This document shows, piece after piece, positions 35,415 through 43,504 of a stretch of DNA of 64,000 nt. Made by a program: the position numbers and the translations under genes. Under the pieces are notes generated by a model. That model was given only the letters and a program-made list of their open reading frames with translations, did no database searches and was not told where the DNA came from. How positions within the stretch are numbered: position 1 is the stretch's first letter; each line of letters starts with the position of its first letter. Origin of the DNA: Ruoffia tabacinasalis (GTDB lineage: Bacteria; Bacillota; Bacilli; Lactobacillales; Aerococcaceae); NCBI RefSeq assembly GCF_042652985.1, contig NZ_JBHSHQ010000009.1, positions 1 through 64,000 on the forward strand, read 5' to 3'.

Positions 35415-36461
35415 TCAAAGGGTCTCCCCATTTAAAACCATATTTGCTAAACCTTCATCACAGATTAACCATCCATGACTCGGGGCTTTTTGAAAGAACG
35501 CTTCTACAGCTTTCGCCTTAGAAGATCCTCCCACGATTGTAAGTAACAAAGGTATATTAGATAAATCTTTAAATTTCAAACCTATCCTAGGATAACGTAA
35601 AACCGTTTCTCCATAAGAATCGAAAAATATACCAAATGCTTCTCCAACGGCGTGTCCATTCTCGATAATTTCTTGTTGTTCGTCTGTAATCTCTCTACGT
35701 TCCGCCATTACATTAGCAGTTCCTATACTTAATAACAAGCAATTTGCACTCTTACTCATATCAATGACTTCTTTAATCATTGGATCTTTGAGCAATATCT
35801 CCGAAGTTTCTTTACCTAAATTCTCAGGTATAAACAACGGAATATACTTAGAGTCTGTTTGCTGCGCCATTAAGCTCCCCACGCTATTTGATTGGATATT
35901 AATCGAACTTCCCAATCCTCCACGTGAAGGAACGAATGTAATACTTCTTCCATCTGATAATTCTGGTGTGAATGATTCTGCTACTTTAGATAAAGTAGAT
36001 CCACCTGTAACTGCAACCACATTATCACCTTCAGGTAAGTGTTTGTCCAAAATTAAATGAACGACTTGACCTAAGAACTGATAAACTGATGCATCTTTAT
36101 CTGCATCACCTGGTACAATCCGACAATGTTCAATATTAAGCTTTCTCTTTACAGCCTCTTCCACTTCGTAAAACTTATGTTGTTGTTGATTAAGCAGATG
36201 CTCATCAATCATCACAATAAGGTCTCTCCCTTGTTGTGTTAGTTTTACGCCACTACGGTTTACGGATACGAGTGATTGACTTTTCAGCATCTCTAATATC
36301 GTTCTTACCGTTCTTTCAGTGAAATTAGTCTGTTGTGAAATAAACTTACGACCAATTCGTTTGTTTACATCATCCAAAACACGTAATACTGCGAGCCTCT
36401 CAGCTAACAAATCACTCACTTCAGGAACAATTGACTGAATAATTGTGAATATATCGGCCAT
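35415..36461 (-). CDS. cggR: Central glycolytic genes regulator CggR
   Basis: A SorC/DeoR-type repressor of the gap operon whose effector in Bacillus is fructose-1,6-bisphosphate. An N-terminal helix-turn-helix (about 30-70, ISQQTNFTERTVRTILEML) is followed by the sugar-phosphate-binding domain (about 95-345) with VTGGSTLSKVAE, PSRGGLGSS and the LLLSIGTAN segment. 348 aa. First gene of the gap operon. Confidence 0.95.
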   Translation of the reverse strand: MADIFTIIQSIVPEVSDLLAERLAVLRVLDDVNKRIGRKFISQQTNFTERTVRTILEMLKSQSLVSVNRSGVKLTQQGRDLIVMIDEHLLNQQQHKFYEVEEAVKRKLNIEHCRIVPGDADKDASVYQFLGQVVHLILDKHLPEGDNVVAVTGGSTLSKVAESFTPELSDGRSITFVPSRGGLGSSINIQSNSVGSLMAQQTDSKYIPLFIPENLGKETSEILLKDPMIKEVIDMSKSANCLLLSIGTANVMAERREITDEQQEIIENGHAVGEAFGIFFDSYGETVLRYPRIGLKFKDLSNIPLLLTIVGGSSKAKAVEAFFQKAPSHGWLICDEGLANMVLNGETL

Positions 36462-36617
36462 TAATTCCCTCCTAGATGGTCAAAAGGCGACCATTGCATA
36501 CAGAGCTACAACTCACTCCGAAAATCTAAATGAGTCTCACACCATGTCATTATCATACCATGACTTGAGTCTTCTTGCAACTGAAAAGCTCTTTATCCTG
36601 GCTAAAAAACAACCTAA

Positions 36618-36650
36618 CGGGTCACAATATGTCCAACGAGGTCAGTTATT
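36618..36650 (-). promoter_or_regulatory. CggR operator-like sequence
   Basis: Plus-strand CGGGTC-N7-GTCC (36618-36634), followed by CGAGGTC (36637-36643), closely resembles the Bacillus CggR operator half CGGGAC-N7-GTCC. It lies about 160-180 bases upstream of cggR, just downstream of a possible promoter (TTGGTT then TAATAA on the minus strand). The orientation relative to the gene is opposite to that in Bacillus. Recognised from memory of the consensus. Confidence 0.5.
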
Positions 36651-36680
36651 ATTAATTTATTAGGAATAAAACCAAACAAA

Positions 36681-36750
36681 TACGCCCGTACAATGCTATT
36701 ATCGCACGAAATACCTAAGTATTGCGAGTAATATCCATTGAACGGACGTA
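36681..36750 (-). terminator. 70-nt imperfect hairpin after clpP
   Basis: Paired segments TACGCCCGT/ACGGACGTA, CAATG/CATTG, ATTATCGCA/TGCGAGTAAT and AATAC/GTATT stack into one long stem with small bulges and a CTAA loop. On the minus strand a T-rich tract (TTTGTTTGGTTTT) follows. It starts 30 bases after the clpP stop, so clpP terminator is the likely role; the length is unusual. Confidence 0.55.
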
Positions 36751-36779
36751 TAAATTATAGATTATTTATCTATGTCATA

Positions 36780-37379
36780 TTATTTTTTATTTAAAGCTTT
36801 GTTACTTTCCATGATTCCGTCAATTAAGCCGTATTCAAGTGCTTCTTCAGCTGTTTTGAAATTATCACGATCTGTGTCTTGTTCGATAACTTCAATGGGT
36901 TGACCTGTTTTGTCACTTAAGATTTGATTTAAACGCTCACGAGTTTTAAGAATATGACGAGCAGCAATTTCAATCTCTGTTGCTTGTCCTTGTGCGCCAC
37001 CTAATGGTTGGTGAATCATTACTTCAGCATTTGGTAAAGCCCAGCGTTTACCTTTCTCTCCGGCTGCTAATAAAACTGAAGCCATTGATGCTGCCATACC
37101 GATAACAATTGTTTGTACATCTGCATTAATAAAGTTCATTGTATCGTACATAGCCATCCCAGCTGTTACACTCCCACCTGGTGAGTTAATATATAGGAAG
37201 ATATCTTTTTCTGGATCTTGTGCGTCCAAGAATAAAAGTTGAGCAATCACTGAGTTTGCTACGTTATCATCGATTTGACCACTTAACATAATAATTCTGT
37301 CTTTTAGTAAACGTGAATAAATATCATAAGCACGTTCTCCACGTGATGTTTGTTCTATTACTGTAGGTACTAAATTCAT
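36780..37379 (-). CDS. clpP: ATP-dependent Clp protease proteolytic subunit
   Basis: A serine protease that forms a tetradecamer with ClpX/ClpC ATPases. Catalytic Ser in GMAASMASVLLAAG (about 97), His in MIHQPLGG (about 122) and Asp near DRDNF (about 171). 199 aa. AAGGAGGAA precedes the ATG. It stands alone in its own unit. SpxH (61194) is a known adaptor for ClpXP. Confidence 0.98.
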   Translation of the reverse strand: MNLVPTVIEQTSRGERAYDIYSRLLKDRIIMLSGQIDDNVANSVIAQLLFLDAQDPEKDIFLYINSPGGSVTAGMAMYDTMNFINADVQTIVIGMAASMASVLLAAGEKGKRWALPNAEVMIHQPLGGAQGQATEIEIAARHILKTRERLNQILSDKTGQPIEVIEQDTDRDNFKTAEEALEYGLIDGIMESNKALNKK

Positions 37380-37525
37380 AGTATTCCTCCTTCGCGAATT
37401 TAAAGCTGTTAAACAACTTTCTAACCAAGTATAACTTATAGGTCAATAAAGGTCAAGGATATTACTCGGTAAGATTTTTTGCATTATTTACCCCTTATAT
37501 CGACGTACTAATATACAAAAATAAG

Positions 37526-37551
37526 GAAGCCGAGTTTTAACACTCAGCTTC
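37526..37551 (-). terminator. Terminator of the secreted phosphatase gene
   Basis: GAAGC-c-GAGT pairs with ACTC-a-GCTTC around a 6-base loop; TTATTTTTG follows on the minus strand. Confidence 0.75.
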
Positions 37552-37575
37552 TGACTACTTGTTTAGTAACCTAAA

Positions 37576-39522
37576 TTATTCTGCAGACTCTTCTGATTCT
37601 TCTGAACTTTCTTCAGATGTTTCTTCTGATGATTCTTCTTCAGTTGAAGATTCTTCGGAGCTTTCTTCAGATGACTCTTCTGAAGTTTCTTCTGAGCTCT
37701 CTTCAGATGTTTCTTCTGAAGCTGAGTCTTCTGAATTTTCTTCAGTTGCTTCTTCTTCTGAAGCTGCTTCTTCAGTACCTTCTTCTGTAGTTTCTCCACC
37801 TTTAGTAATTCCGAATGAGTGAACGATTGATACTGTACGTTCTTCACCTTCGTGTAAGTTACCTTCGATTTGGTAGATATCTACTCTTAATTCATCTCCA
37901 CTTACAGTATATGCAGCGAAGTTTTGAACTGCTGAATCACGGTTGTTTGAATGACTTGTATCGAATGCTTCTGATTCTTGTGGTTGTCCACCGAATGCGA
38001 ATAAGTTGTTATAGTAATCAACGTCTTCTTGAGTCATCCAATCTAAGTTAGGACGAACAGTGTGAATGTGTTCTACACCTTTAGAATAGATATCGTCATA
38101 CTCTTTAGTACCACCAGTGTTTGGTAATACGAAGATTGTTCCTTGAGGATTTACGTAATACTCTACGTCACCTTCCGTAGTAGTTTCAGCTTCGTCCACA
38201 ACACCGTTAGAGAAATTCTCATCAGTTGGAACATAGTTTAATGGTTTAGTACGTGAAATTACGTGGTCGTGACCTTGTAAAGCTAAATCGATATCTAACT
38301 CATCAATTAATTCCATGAATTCTTCACGGACTAATTGAACATCTGTATCTTGTAATGAGTGATAAGATTTAGAGTATAATGGTTTGTGGTAAGATAATAC
38401 AACCCACTCAGCACCGTTCGCACGTGCTTCTTCAACGTCATTTCTGATCCAATCAATTTGTTCTTGTCCTAAAGCTTTACCTTCTGGATTGTCTTCAGAT
38501 TCTTTGTTATCGTTTGTGTTTGCTACAACAAAGTGAACACCGTTGTAATCGAATGAGTAGTATGATCCACCATCAATAGCATCGTTTTCAGCTGGAACAT
38601 TAATATGTTCGTTAAATTTAGTCGTTAATTGAGGGTCACCATATACTAATGCGTACTCATCGTGGTTACCTGCTGCAACAGCGAATGGTACTTGTAAGAT
38701 AGACTCTTTAGATTGCTCTAAGATGTCAACCCATTCATCTTCAACTTCTGCAACTTCTACCACGTCACCAGTATGTAATACGAAATCTGCTTCAGTTTCT
38801 TCTAAAGCAGTAGCAACAGTGTCAGCACCGAATGCTGCTTCATTATATACATGCTCATTCCAGTATGCGTTTTGAGTATCTGTATATTGTACGAATGTAA
38901 ATTCTTCTCCTGCTTCACCAGCAGTTGTGAAAGTACCTACTTCACTTGTTTCTCCTGCTTCACTACCTACTTGATAGTAGTAAGTTGTGTTTGGCTCTAA
39001 GCCTTCTGCATTTGCTTTATATGAATATTCAGTCACTGCTACTAAATCCATTGATCCAACAGCTGAACCTGAAGTCCACTCTGGACCTGAAACATTCTCG
39101 TCTGTATAGTATCCGTTAACTTGTGGTTCACCGTTTTCGTCAGTGACTACTTCGCCCTCTTCATCATATTCGATGTCAGCAAAGATAAAGTATCCATTCT
39201 CATCACGTTCACCATAAGTGTTTACTACTTCTTCTGCAGTCGCTTCAAATTCTAAGGCGTCACTTAAATCTTCATTAGTAGAAACCCATACTTTAGCATC
39301 TTCAGCTAATTCAGTTGTATACCAGTTGAATCCCATTTGTGTGCTAGGATCACCATTAAATGTAGTAATAAGACGGTTTGGCGTATTATTAGGTGCAACC
39401 TCCGCTACAGTTGGCTTTTCTTCACTTAGTTCAATATCTTGTGCTAATGTCGCTACTGGTGAGAGTAATTGAGCAGCAAGTAATGATCCAGTGATCAATT
39501 TCTTAAGACTTAAATTTTTCAT
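37576..39522 (-). CDS. Secreted purple acid phosphatase-like metallophosphoesterase
   Basis: A 648-aa exported protein. It has a signal peptide (about 1-28) and an N-terminal fibronectin/PAP-type beta domain (about 50-205). The calcineurin-like phosphatase domain carries VQYTDTQ, LHTGDVVE, AAGNHDEY, LSYHKPL and QGHDHV, supplying all the metal ligands. The last 75 residues are an almost pure Ser/Glu/Thr tail. There is no LPxTG. It probably releases phosphate from organic esters outside the cell. Four 11-bp-spaced TTTACA boxes upstream suggest control by phosphate limitation or a WalR-type regulator. Single-gene unit. Confidence 0.92.
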   Translation of the reverse strand: MKNLSLKKLITGSLLAAQLLSPVATLAQDIELSEEKPTVAEVAPNNTPNRLITTFNGDPSTQMGFNWYTTELAEDAKVWVSTNEDLSDALEFEATAEEVVNTYGERDENGYFIFADIEYDEEGEVVTDENGEPQVNGYYTDENVSGPEWTSGSAVGSMDLVAVTEYSYKANAEGLEPNTTYYYQVGSEAGETSEVGTFTTAGEAGEEFTFVQYTDTQNAYWNEHVYNEAAFGADTVATALEETEADFVLHTGDVVEVAEVEDEWVDILEQSKESILQVPFAVAAGNHDEYALVYGDPQLTTKFNEHINVPAENDAIDGGSYYSFDYNGVHFVVANTNDNKESEDNPEGKALGQEQIDWIRNDVEEARANGAEWVVLSYHKPLYSKSYHSLQDTDVQLVREEFMELIDELDIDLALQGHDHVISRTKPLNYVPTDENFSNGVVDEAETTTEGDVEYYVNPQGTIFVLPNTGGTKEYDDIYSKGVEHIHTVRPNLDWMTQEDVDYYNNLFAFGGQPQESEAFDTSHSNNRDSAVQNFAAYTVSGDELRVDIYQIEGNLHEGEERTVSIVHSFGITKGGETTEEGTEEAASEEEATEENSEDSASEETSEESSEETSEESSEESSEESSTEEESSEETSEESSEESEESAE

Positions 39523-39590
39523 TCTTTGAAATCCTCCTCATATTTTTATAAGCTATCCACAGTGCTTATAAATATAGTTTAACAAGCCAT

Positions 39591-39629
39591 TGTAAATACA
39601 ATGTAAATTCTATGTAAATGTTACGTAAA
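39591..39629 (-). promoter_or_regulatory. Four phased PhoP/WalR-type direct repeats
   Basis: Read in the direction of the phosphatase gene: TTTACG-N5-TTTACA-N5-TTTACA-N5-TTTACA, starts exactly 11 bases apart (plus-strand TGTAAA at 39591, 39602 and 39613, CGTAAA at 39624). This phasing is that of OmpR-family response regulators: PhoP boxes (TTnACA repeats), or on the other strand WalR boxes (TGTAAn-N5-TGTAAn). A TATATT -10 candidate follows with no -35, as in activated promoters. Confidence 0.7.
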
Positions 39630-39681
39630 CTTTACAAGGATTCGTAATTAAAGTGTGTTTATACTGTTTTGAATTTAAAGC

Positions 39682-39712
39682 AAAAAAATAGAGCTAATCA
39701 AAAGATTAGCTC
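39682..39712 (-). terminator. Terminator of yceD-rpmF
   Basis: The 9-bp perfect stem GAGCTAATC / GATTAGCTC with an AAAA loop, and a TATTTTTTT tail on the minus strand, eight bases after rpmF. Confidence 0.92.
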
Positions 39713-39719
39713 AACAAAA

Positions 39720-39902
39720 TTATTCAGCTGTATTAGATACAACTTCTTTTCCATCGTAGTGTCCACATGATGAACATACACGGTGGCTTAATTTTAATTC
39801 TCCACAGTTAGCACAAGTGTTCATTCCTGGTACTTGTAACTTGTAGTGTGTACGACGTGCTCTTTTCTTTGCTTTTGATGTTTTACGTTTAGGTACTGCC
39901 AT
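39720..39902 (-). CDS. rpmF: 50S ribosomal protein L32
   Basis: A 60-aa basic protein beginning MAVPKRKTSKAKKRARR. A zinc ribbon made of CANC and CSSC (four Cys) is intact. AGGAGGTG precedes the ATG. The yceD-rpmF pair is universal in Bacilli. Confidence 0.98.
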   Translation of the reverse strand: MAVPKRKTSKAKKRARRTHYKLQVPGMNTCANCGELKLSHRVCSSCGHYDGKEVVSNTAE

Positions 39903-39931
39903 TCTCTACACCTCCTAGTTGATGTTTGAGG

Positions 39932-40483
39932 TTATTGTTCCTCATCTTCGTTATCTAATAGCGTTTTTAAGGCTGCAAAGCGAGGATCAACCGTTTCGGC
40001 TTTCTCTTCTGCTAAGTTTTGCTCGTATTCTTCTTCGGTGACGACTGTCCAATCATTACCCGACGGTAAATCTCCGTCTTCTTCTCCTGGCTTTAATACT
40101 CTTGTAGGTATATTAATCGCGATGTTATCAGTCACTGCAACATCTAAATCAATATAATCATACTGAAGTACAATCGTAGTCTCTTCATATTCCCCGACGT
40201 TTCCATCATATTCCTCATACACATAACGTTCGCTAATTGGAATGTTTAAGTGTAATGATACTGGTTCTAATGATCTCGATGACGGCACCGTCAGTCGAGT
40301 ATCGATTTGACCATGAAGAATGATATCTTCATTAGAAGGTACGAAATATCCGTTTACAATCACTGATTCCACATCTAAGATTGAAGGGTTTCGCTCCATG
40401 AGCTGTTCTTTAATATCTAAAGATTCTTCAAAATTAATAATATCATCAGGATGATCTTTTAATTGGCGGATTGTCCATTTCAT
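39932..40483 (-). CDS. yceD: YceD/DUF177 family protein
   Basis: A 183-aa acidic protein of the DUF177 family encoded before rpmF. Homologues are implicated in 23S rRNA/50S biogenesis. The conserved C-x-R/C-L-x-P region of many family members appears as TVPSSRSLEPVSLHLNIP without cysteines. The C-terminus shows the DPRFAALKTLL ending shared by the family. Confidence 0.9.
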   Translation of the reverse strand: MKWTIRQLKDHPDDIINFEESLDIKEQLMERNPSILDVESVIVNGYFVPSNEDIILHGQIDTRLTVPSSRSLEPVSLHLNIPISERYVYEEYDGNVGEYEETTIVLQYDYIDLDVAVTDNIAINIPTRVLKPGEEDGDLPSGNDWTVVTEEEYEQNLAEEKAETVDPRFAALKTLLDNEDEEQ

Positions 40484-40574
40484 CTATTATCACCTCTAAA
40501 ACGACAAGATTTATTATATTGAAGTTTACAATTCTTGTCAAGATTATTTTAATATTAACACGATTCCTTTTCAA

Positions 40575-41747
40575 TTAATAGTGAATTGGGAATCTTCCAG
40601 TGTTTTGTTGCATTATTTTATGTTTTGGATTGACTGAATAGACTGTGTCCGCACGTAAATTTAATTGATAATTGCGTGCGTTGTCTTGAGTCAAATTACT
40701 AAATAAATTCAATCCTGTTTGGTTTCGCTTCATCTTAAGTACTTTTCTTCCGGCATCCGAGTAGCCAAGTACGCGAATCGTAAGTAGATCATTGTTTAAT
40801 TCAATGCTTTCTTGCCATTCTTTGTTTGTTATATTCAACAGAATCATCATTAACTTCCTTTGGATGGAAGCTTTCGTCCATCTTTTAGATGTGAGTGCAT
40901 CAATTAAAGAGTCGAAATTATCAGTTTCCAAAATTTGCTGATAAATATAATGTTCAACACCATGATCAATGCCTTGATATTGAGTTAAGCGTTCGGCACT
41001 TTGACTTTGTACTTGGTACTTTAGTAAATCATAATAATCAGTAAGTTGTACGTTTGGATGACTGATTAGTTTTTGATATGTCCGCTTTGGTACAGTATCC
41101 TCGGTGACTAATTGTTGACGATTCAATTCTCGTATTTGACTGCCACTTAAGACTGCTTGCATATGTTCATTCTGTTTAATTCTAGGAATAGCTGTAACAT
41201 CCATCTTAGAATTTAATTGCTTCAATGCTTTAATATATTGAATCCCAAGTAAATGATTAGGTGAGTCTGTTAATAGTTGCGCCTTTTCAGAAGCGTTATC
41301 TATAGCTTCTACAGCAGATTGATAACTCGCTGCATAAGAATTGCCCTCGTTAAGATTAGTTTTAACACTTCTATCGATTGCTTCTTCATTCTCAGCTAAC
41401 CACTGAACATAAGCATTCAAGTCTTCATAGGAAGCAGACTCTGTTCCAAAAACAAGTTGATCTGACCCTAATAATTCTAGTGTCTTAACCGACCAATACG
41501 CGAAGTAATCCGCTGCTTGTAAACTAGCTAAGAGTGGTAACTCTAAGACGAGGTCAGCACCGTATTCCAATGCAATCTCAGCTCTTTGCCATTTATCAAT
41601 TAGAGCGAATTCTCCGCGTTGAACAACATTTCCACTCATCAATACAACGAGCGCATCTGCCGAAGTTCTTTGCTTCATTTGTTCTAATTGATATTGGTGA
41701 CCAAGATGGAAAGGATTATATTCGGCAATGACTGAAACAATCTTCAT
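40575..41747 (-). CDS. tmcAL: tRNA(Met) cytidine acetate ligase
   Basis: TmcAL (YlbM) acetylates the wobble cytidine of elongator tRNA-Met using acetate and ATP. The N-terminal nucleotidyltransferase domain has AEYNPFHLGHQYQL (residues 8-21, the HxGH motif) and LVLMSGNVVQRGE; DLVLELP is also typical. 390 aa, normal. Last gene of the yqeG-tmcAL run, 20 bases after yqeM. Confidence 0.95.
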   Translation of the reverse strand: MKIVSVIAEYNPFHLGHQYQLEQMKQRTSADALVVLMSGNVVQRGEFALIDKWQRAEIALEYGADLVLELPLLASLQAADYFAYWSVKTLELLGSDQLVFGTESASYEDLNAYVQWLAENEEAIDRSVKTNLNEGNSYAASYQSAVEAIDNASEKAQLLTDSPNHLLGIQYIKALKQLNSKMDVTAIPRIKQNEHMQAVLSGSQIRELNRQQLVTEDTVPKRTYQKLISHPNVQLTDYYDLLKYQVQSQSAERLTQYQGIDHGVEHYIYQQILETDNFDSLIDALTSKRWTKASIQRKLMMILLNITNKEWQESIELNNDLLTIRVLGYSDAGRKVLKMKRNQTGLNLFSNLTQDNARNYQLNLRADTVYSVNPKHKIMQQNTGRFPIHY

Positions 41748-41767
41748 CTTATAACACTCCCCAACTC

Positions 41768-42517
41768 TTACTTACTACATCTAAAGAACCAACGGTCTGC
41801 CTCTTTATCTGTTCTCTTGTCATAATATTTACTTCCGTAATCAACAAACACTTCAATCTTATCCGCTTGAAAGCCTGCTTCAACTAAAGCATCCATATAC
41901 TTCTCTAATGGGAAAGTTTGCTCTTGAAGTTCAACATCGACGCGTTCAAACTGCGACCCCTCAACTTGTCTATAGACAGTCAAGTAATGCTCAACGCTAA
42001 GTGATTCAGCATCACTGGCGCTTTCCCAAATTAAAGTTGCTGACTCGTCTTGATCAAAGTATTCAAATTCAGAAAAAACATCCGTCATTTGATACGGTGT
42101 CCAAACATCGAACAATAACGTTCCTTGCTCAGACAAAGTGCGATACATCCCTTTAAATGCCTCTTTAACGGCCTCGTAGTCGTTTAGAAAGCATAGTGAG
42201 TCCAAGTAACAAGTGACTAAGTCAAAGTCCTTTAAATCCGCTGATAAACGCGTCATATCTCCATACTTGAATTCAACATTCGGTAAATTAACTACTTCTT
42301 GACGAGCAACCTCTAACATATCCTCATCAATATCAATTCCCGTAACTGAATCAACGAAAGGTATCATCAATTGAGTAAACCAACCTGTTCCACAGGCGAT
42401 ATCTAACATTTTTCTAGGCTTTCGGTCTAAACTATTTAAAGTATAGTCAACCCAATATTCATACACAGATAGATCATTGAATCGATCATATACATCTGCT
42501 ATTTGGCTGAAACTCAT
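41768..42517 (-). CDS. yqeM: Class I SAM-dependent methyltransferase YqeM
   Basis: A Rossmann methyltransferase with motif I LDIACGTGWFTQLM (about 38-51), GIDIDEDML and CYLDSLCFL. It is always found between rsfS and tmcAL in Bacilli; the substrate is unknown. The start overlaps the rsfS stop as ATGA, so the two are translationally coupled. 249 aa. Confidence 0.9.
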   Translation of the reverse strand: MSFSQIADVYDRFNDLSVYEYWVDYTLNSLDRKPRKMLDIACGTGWFTQLMIPFVDSVTGIDIDEDMLEVARQEVVNLPNVEFKYGDMTRLSADLKDFDLVTCYLDSLCFLNDYEAVKEAFKGMYRTLSEQGTLLFDVWTPYQMTDVFSEFEYFDQDESATLIWESASDAESLSVEHYLTVYRQVEGSQFERVDVELQEQTFPLEKYMDALVEAGFQADKIEVFVDYGSKYYDKRTDKEADRWFFRCSK

Positions 42518-42876
42518 TGTTCTGAGATCCAGTCGCTAACATCAACTAATGGTGCATCTTGCCAAATTTTTTCTAAATTGTAATTTGCACGTTCAGAATA
42601 GTGGAACACATGAATAATAATATCATTCATATCAATTAATACCCATTTACCACCGTTTTTACCTTCAACGTTTTTCAATTCGAAATTATTCTCATCAATC
42701 ACGCTAGTAATTACATTAACAATTGCTGATAATTGACGGTCATTTTTGGCATCCATTACGACAAAGTACTCTGCTAATGGTGTCAATTGTGCGACGTCTA
42801 AGACCATGATGTCATGTGCTAAACGATCATCTGCGGCGCGTACAATTACTTCTAATTTTTCTTTTGTGTTTATAAT
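42514..42876 (-). CDS. rsfS: Ribosomal silencing factor RsfS (non-AUG start)
   Basis: RsfS binds L14 and blocks 50S-30S joining when nutrients are scarce. The conserved N-terminal helix (KLEVIVRAADDRLAHDIMVLDV), the ITSVIDE segment and the WVLIDMNDIIIHVFHYSERANYNLEKIW core are present. The first AUG comes only after the helix (42807). In-frame sequence upstream is open and begins ATT-ATT-ATA-AAC-ACA after a strong AGGAGGG. An AUU at 42876 has ideal spacing; AUA at 42873 is next best. I annotate the AUU start (about 120 aa). A sequencing error is the alternative. Confidence 0.85.
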   Translation of the reverse strand: MINTKEKLEVIVRAADDRLAHDIMVLDVAQLTPLAEYFVVMDAKNDRQLSAIVNVITSVIDENNFELKNVEGKNGGKWVLIDMNDIIIHVFHYSERANYNLEKIWQDAPLVDVSDWISEQ

Positions 42877-42878
42877 AA

Positions 42879-43487
42879 TTAACCCTCCTGTTTTTTTGCC
42901 CAGTGGTTATAAATAACCACGCTTTCAACATATACTTTCTTATTCGTTTCAACAAGATGTTTGATTGTTTCTCTCATCTTGTAAAAGACAACTGCATCCA
43001 AATCTGTTTCGGCTAATTTTCTAGCTTCAGCCACCCCATCAAAGTTACGACCAGGTTCAATATAATCTGCCACAAAGAGTAATTTGCTCAGTAAGCTCAT
43101 TTCCTTCGCGCCAATCGTGTGTTGTGCAATGGCATGAATGATTTCATCGTCGAACACACTATATTTCGCACGCGCTAATTCTGCCGCAGCTAGGCCGTGC
43201 CATACTGCTTCGTTCGCAACTCTTAAGGGCTCATACGGTGCATACATTGTCGCAAGTTGATACATCTTTTCGTCTGAATAATCTTTACAATGATCATGCA
43301 TTAAAGCAGAGATACTCACTTTTTCTAGATCTTTGTAATCATATTGTCTCGCTAATTCTAACGCTGTTTCTTCGACACGAAGAACATGCTTAAATCTTTT
43401 TGGTTTGAGTTCTTCTTTAAGATTATTAAGTAGTTCTTCTCGTGTTACGTTTATATAATCTTTAGTGTATAGAATTTCTGATACCAA
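42879..43487 (-). CDS. yqeK: HD-domain diadenosine tetraphosphatase YqeK
   Basis: A symmetric Ap4A hydrolase of the HD superfamily. The metal site reads RFKHVLRVEE (His), LMHDHCKDY (HD) and VWHG (His), then FVADYIEPGR. 202 aa. The start is TTG with GAAGG seven bases upstream. It lies between nadD and rsfS, as in Bacillus; its stop is embedded in the ribosome site of rsfS. Confidence 0.94.
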   Translation of the reverse strand: MVSEILYTKDYINVTREELLNNLKEELKPKRFKHVLRVEETALELARQYDYKDLEKVSISALMHDHCKDYSDEKMYQLATMYAPYEPLRVANEAVWHGLAAAELARAKYSVFDDEIIHAIAQHTIGAKEMSLLSKLLFVADYIEPGRNFDGVAEARKLAETDLDAVVFYKMRETIKHLVETNKKVYVESVVIYNHWAKKQEG

Positions 43488-43504
43488 ACTCTTGCCTTCT
43501 TTCT

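Larger units (their letters stand above)
36462..36779. other. Gene-free spacer between clpP and cggR
   Basis: 318 bases without a gene. It holds the large hairpin (36681-36750), the CggR-like operator (36618-36650), a likely cggR promoter between them and a long cggR leader. In the leader, CATGGT is repeated directly (36541-36565, read on the minus strand). A GGAGGG site precedes cggR. Confidence 0.7.

Noticed and set aside
37559..37822. Plus-strand Ser/Asp-rich ORF opposite the phosphatase tail
   Set aside because: It is the mirror of the GAA/TCT repeat tract of the minus-strand gene and has no ribosome site.
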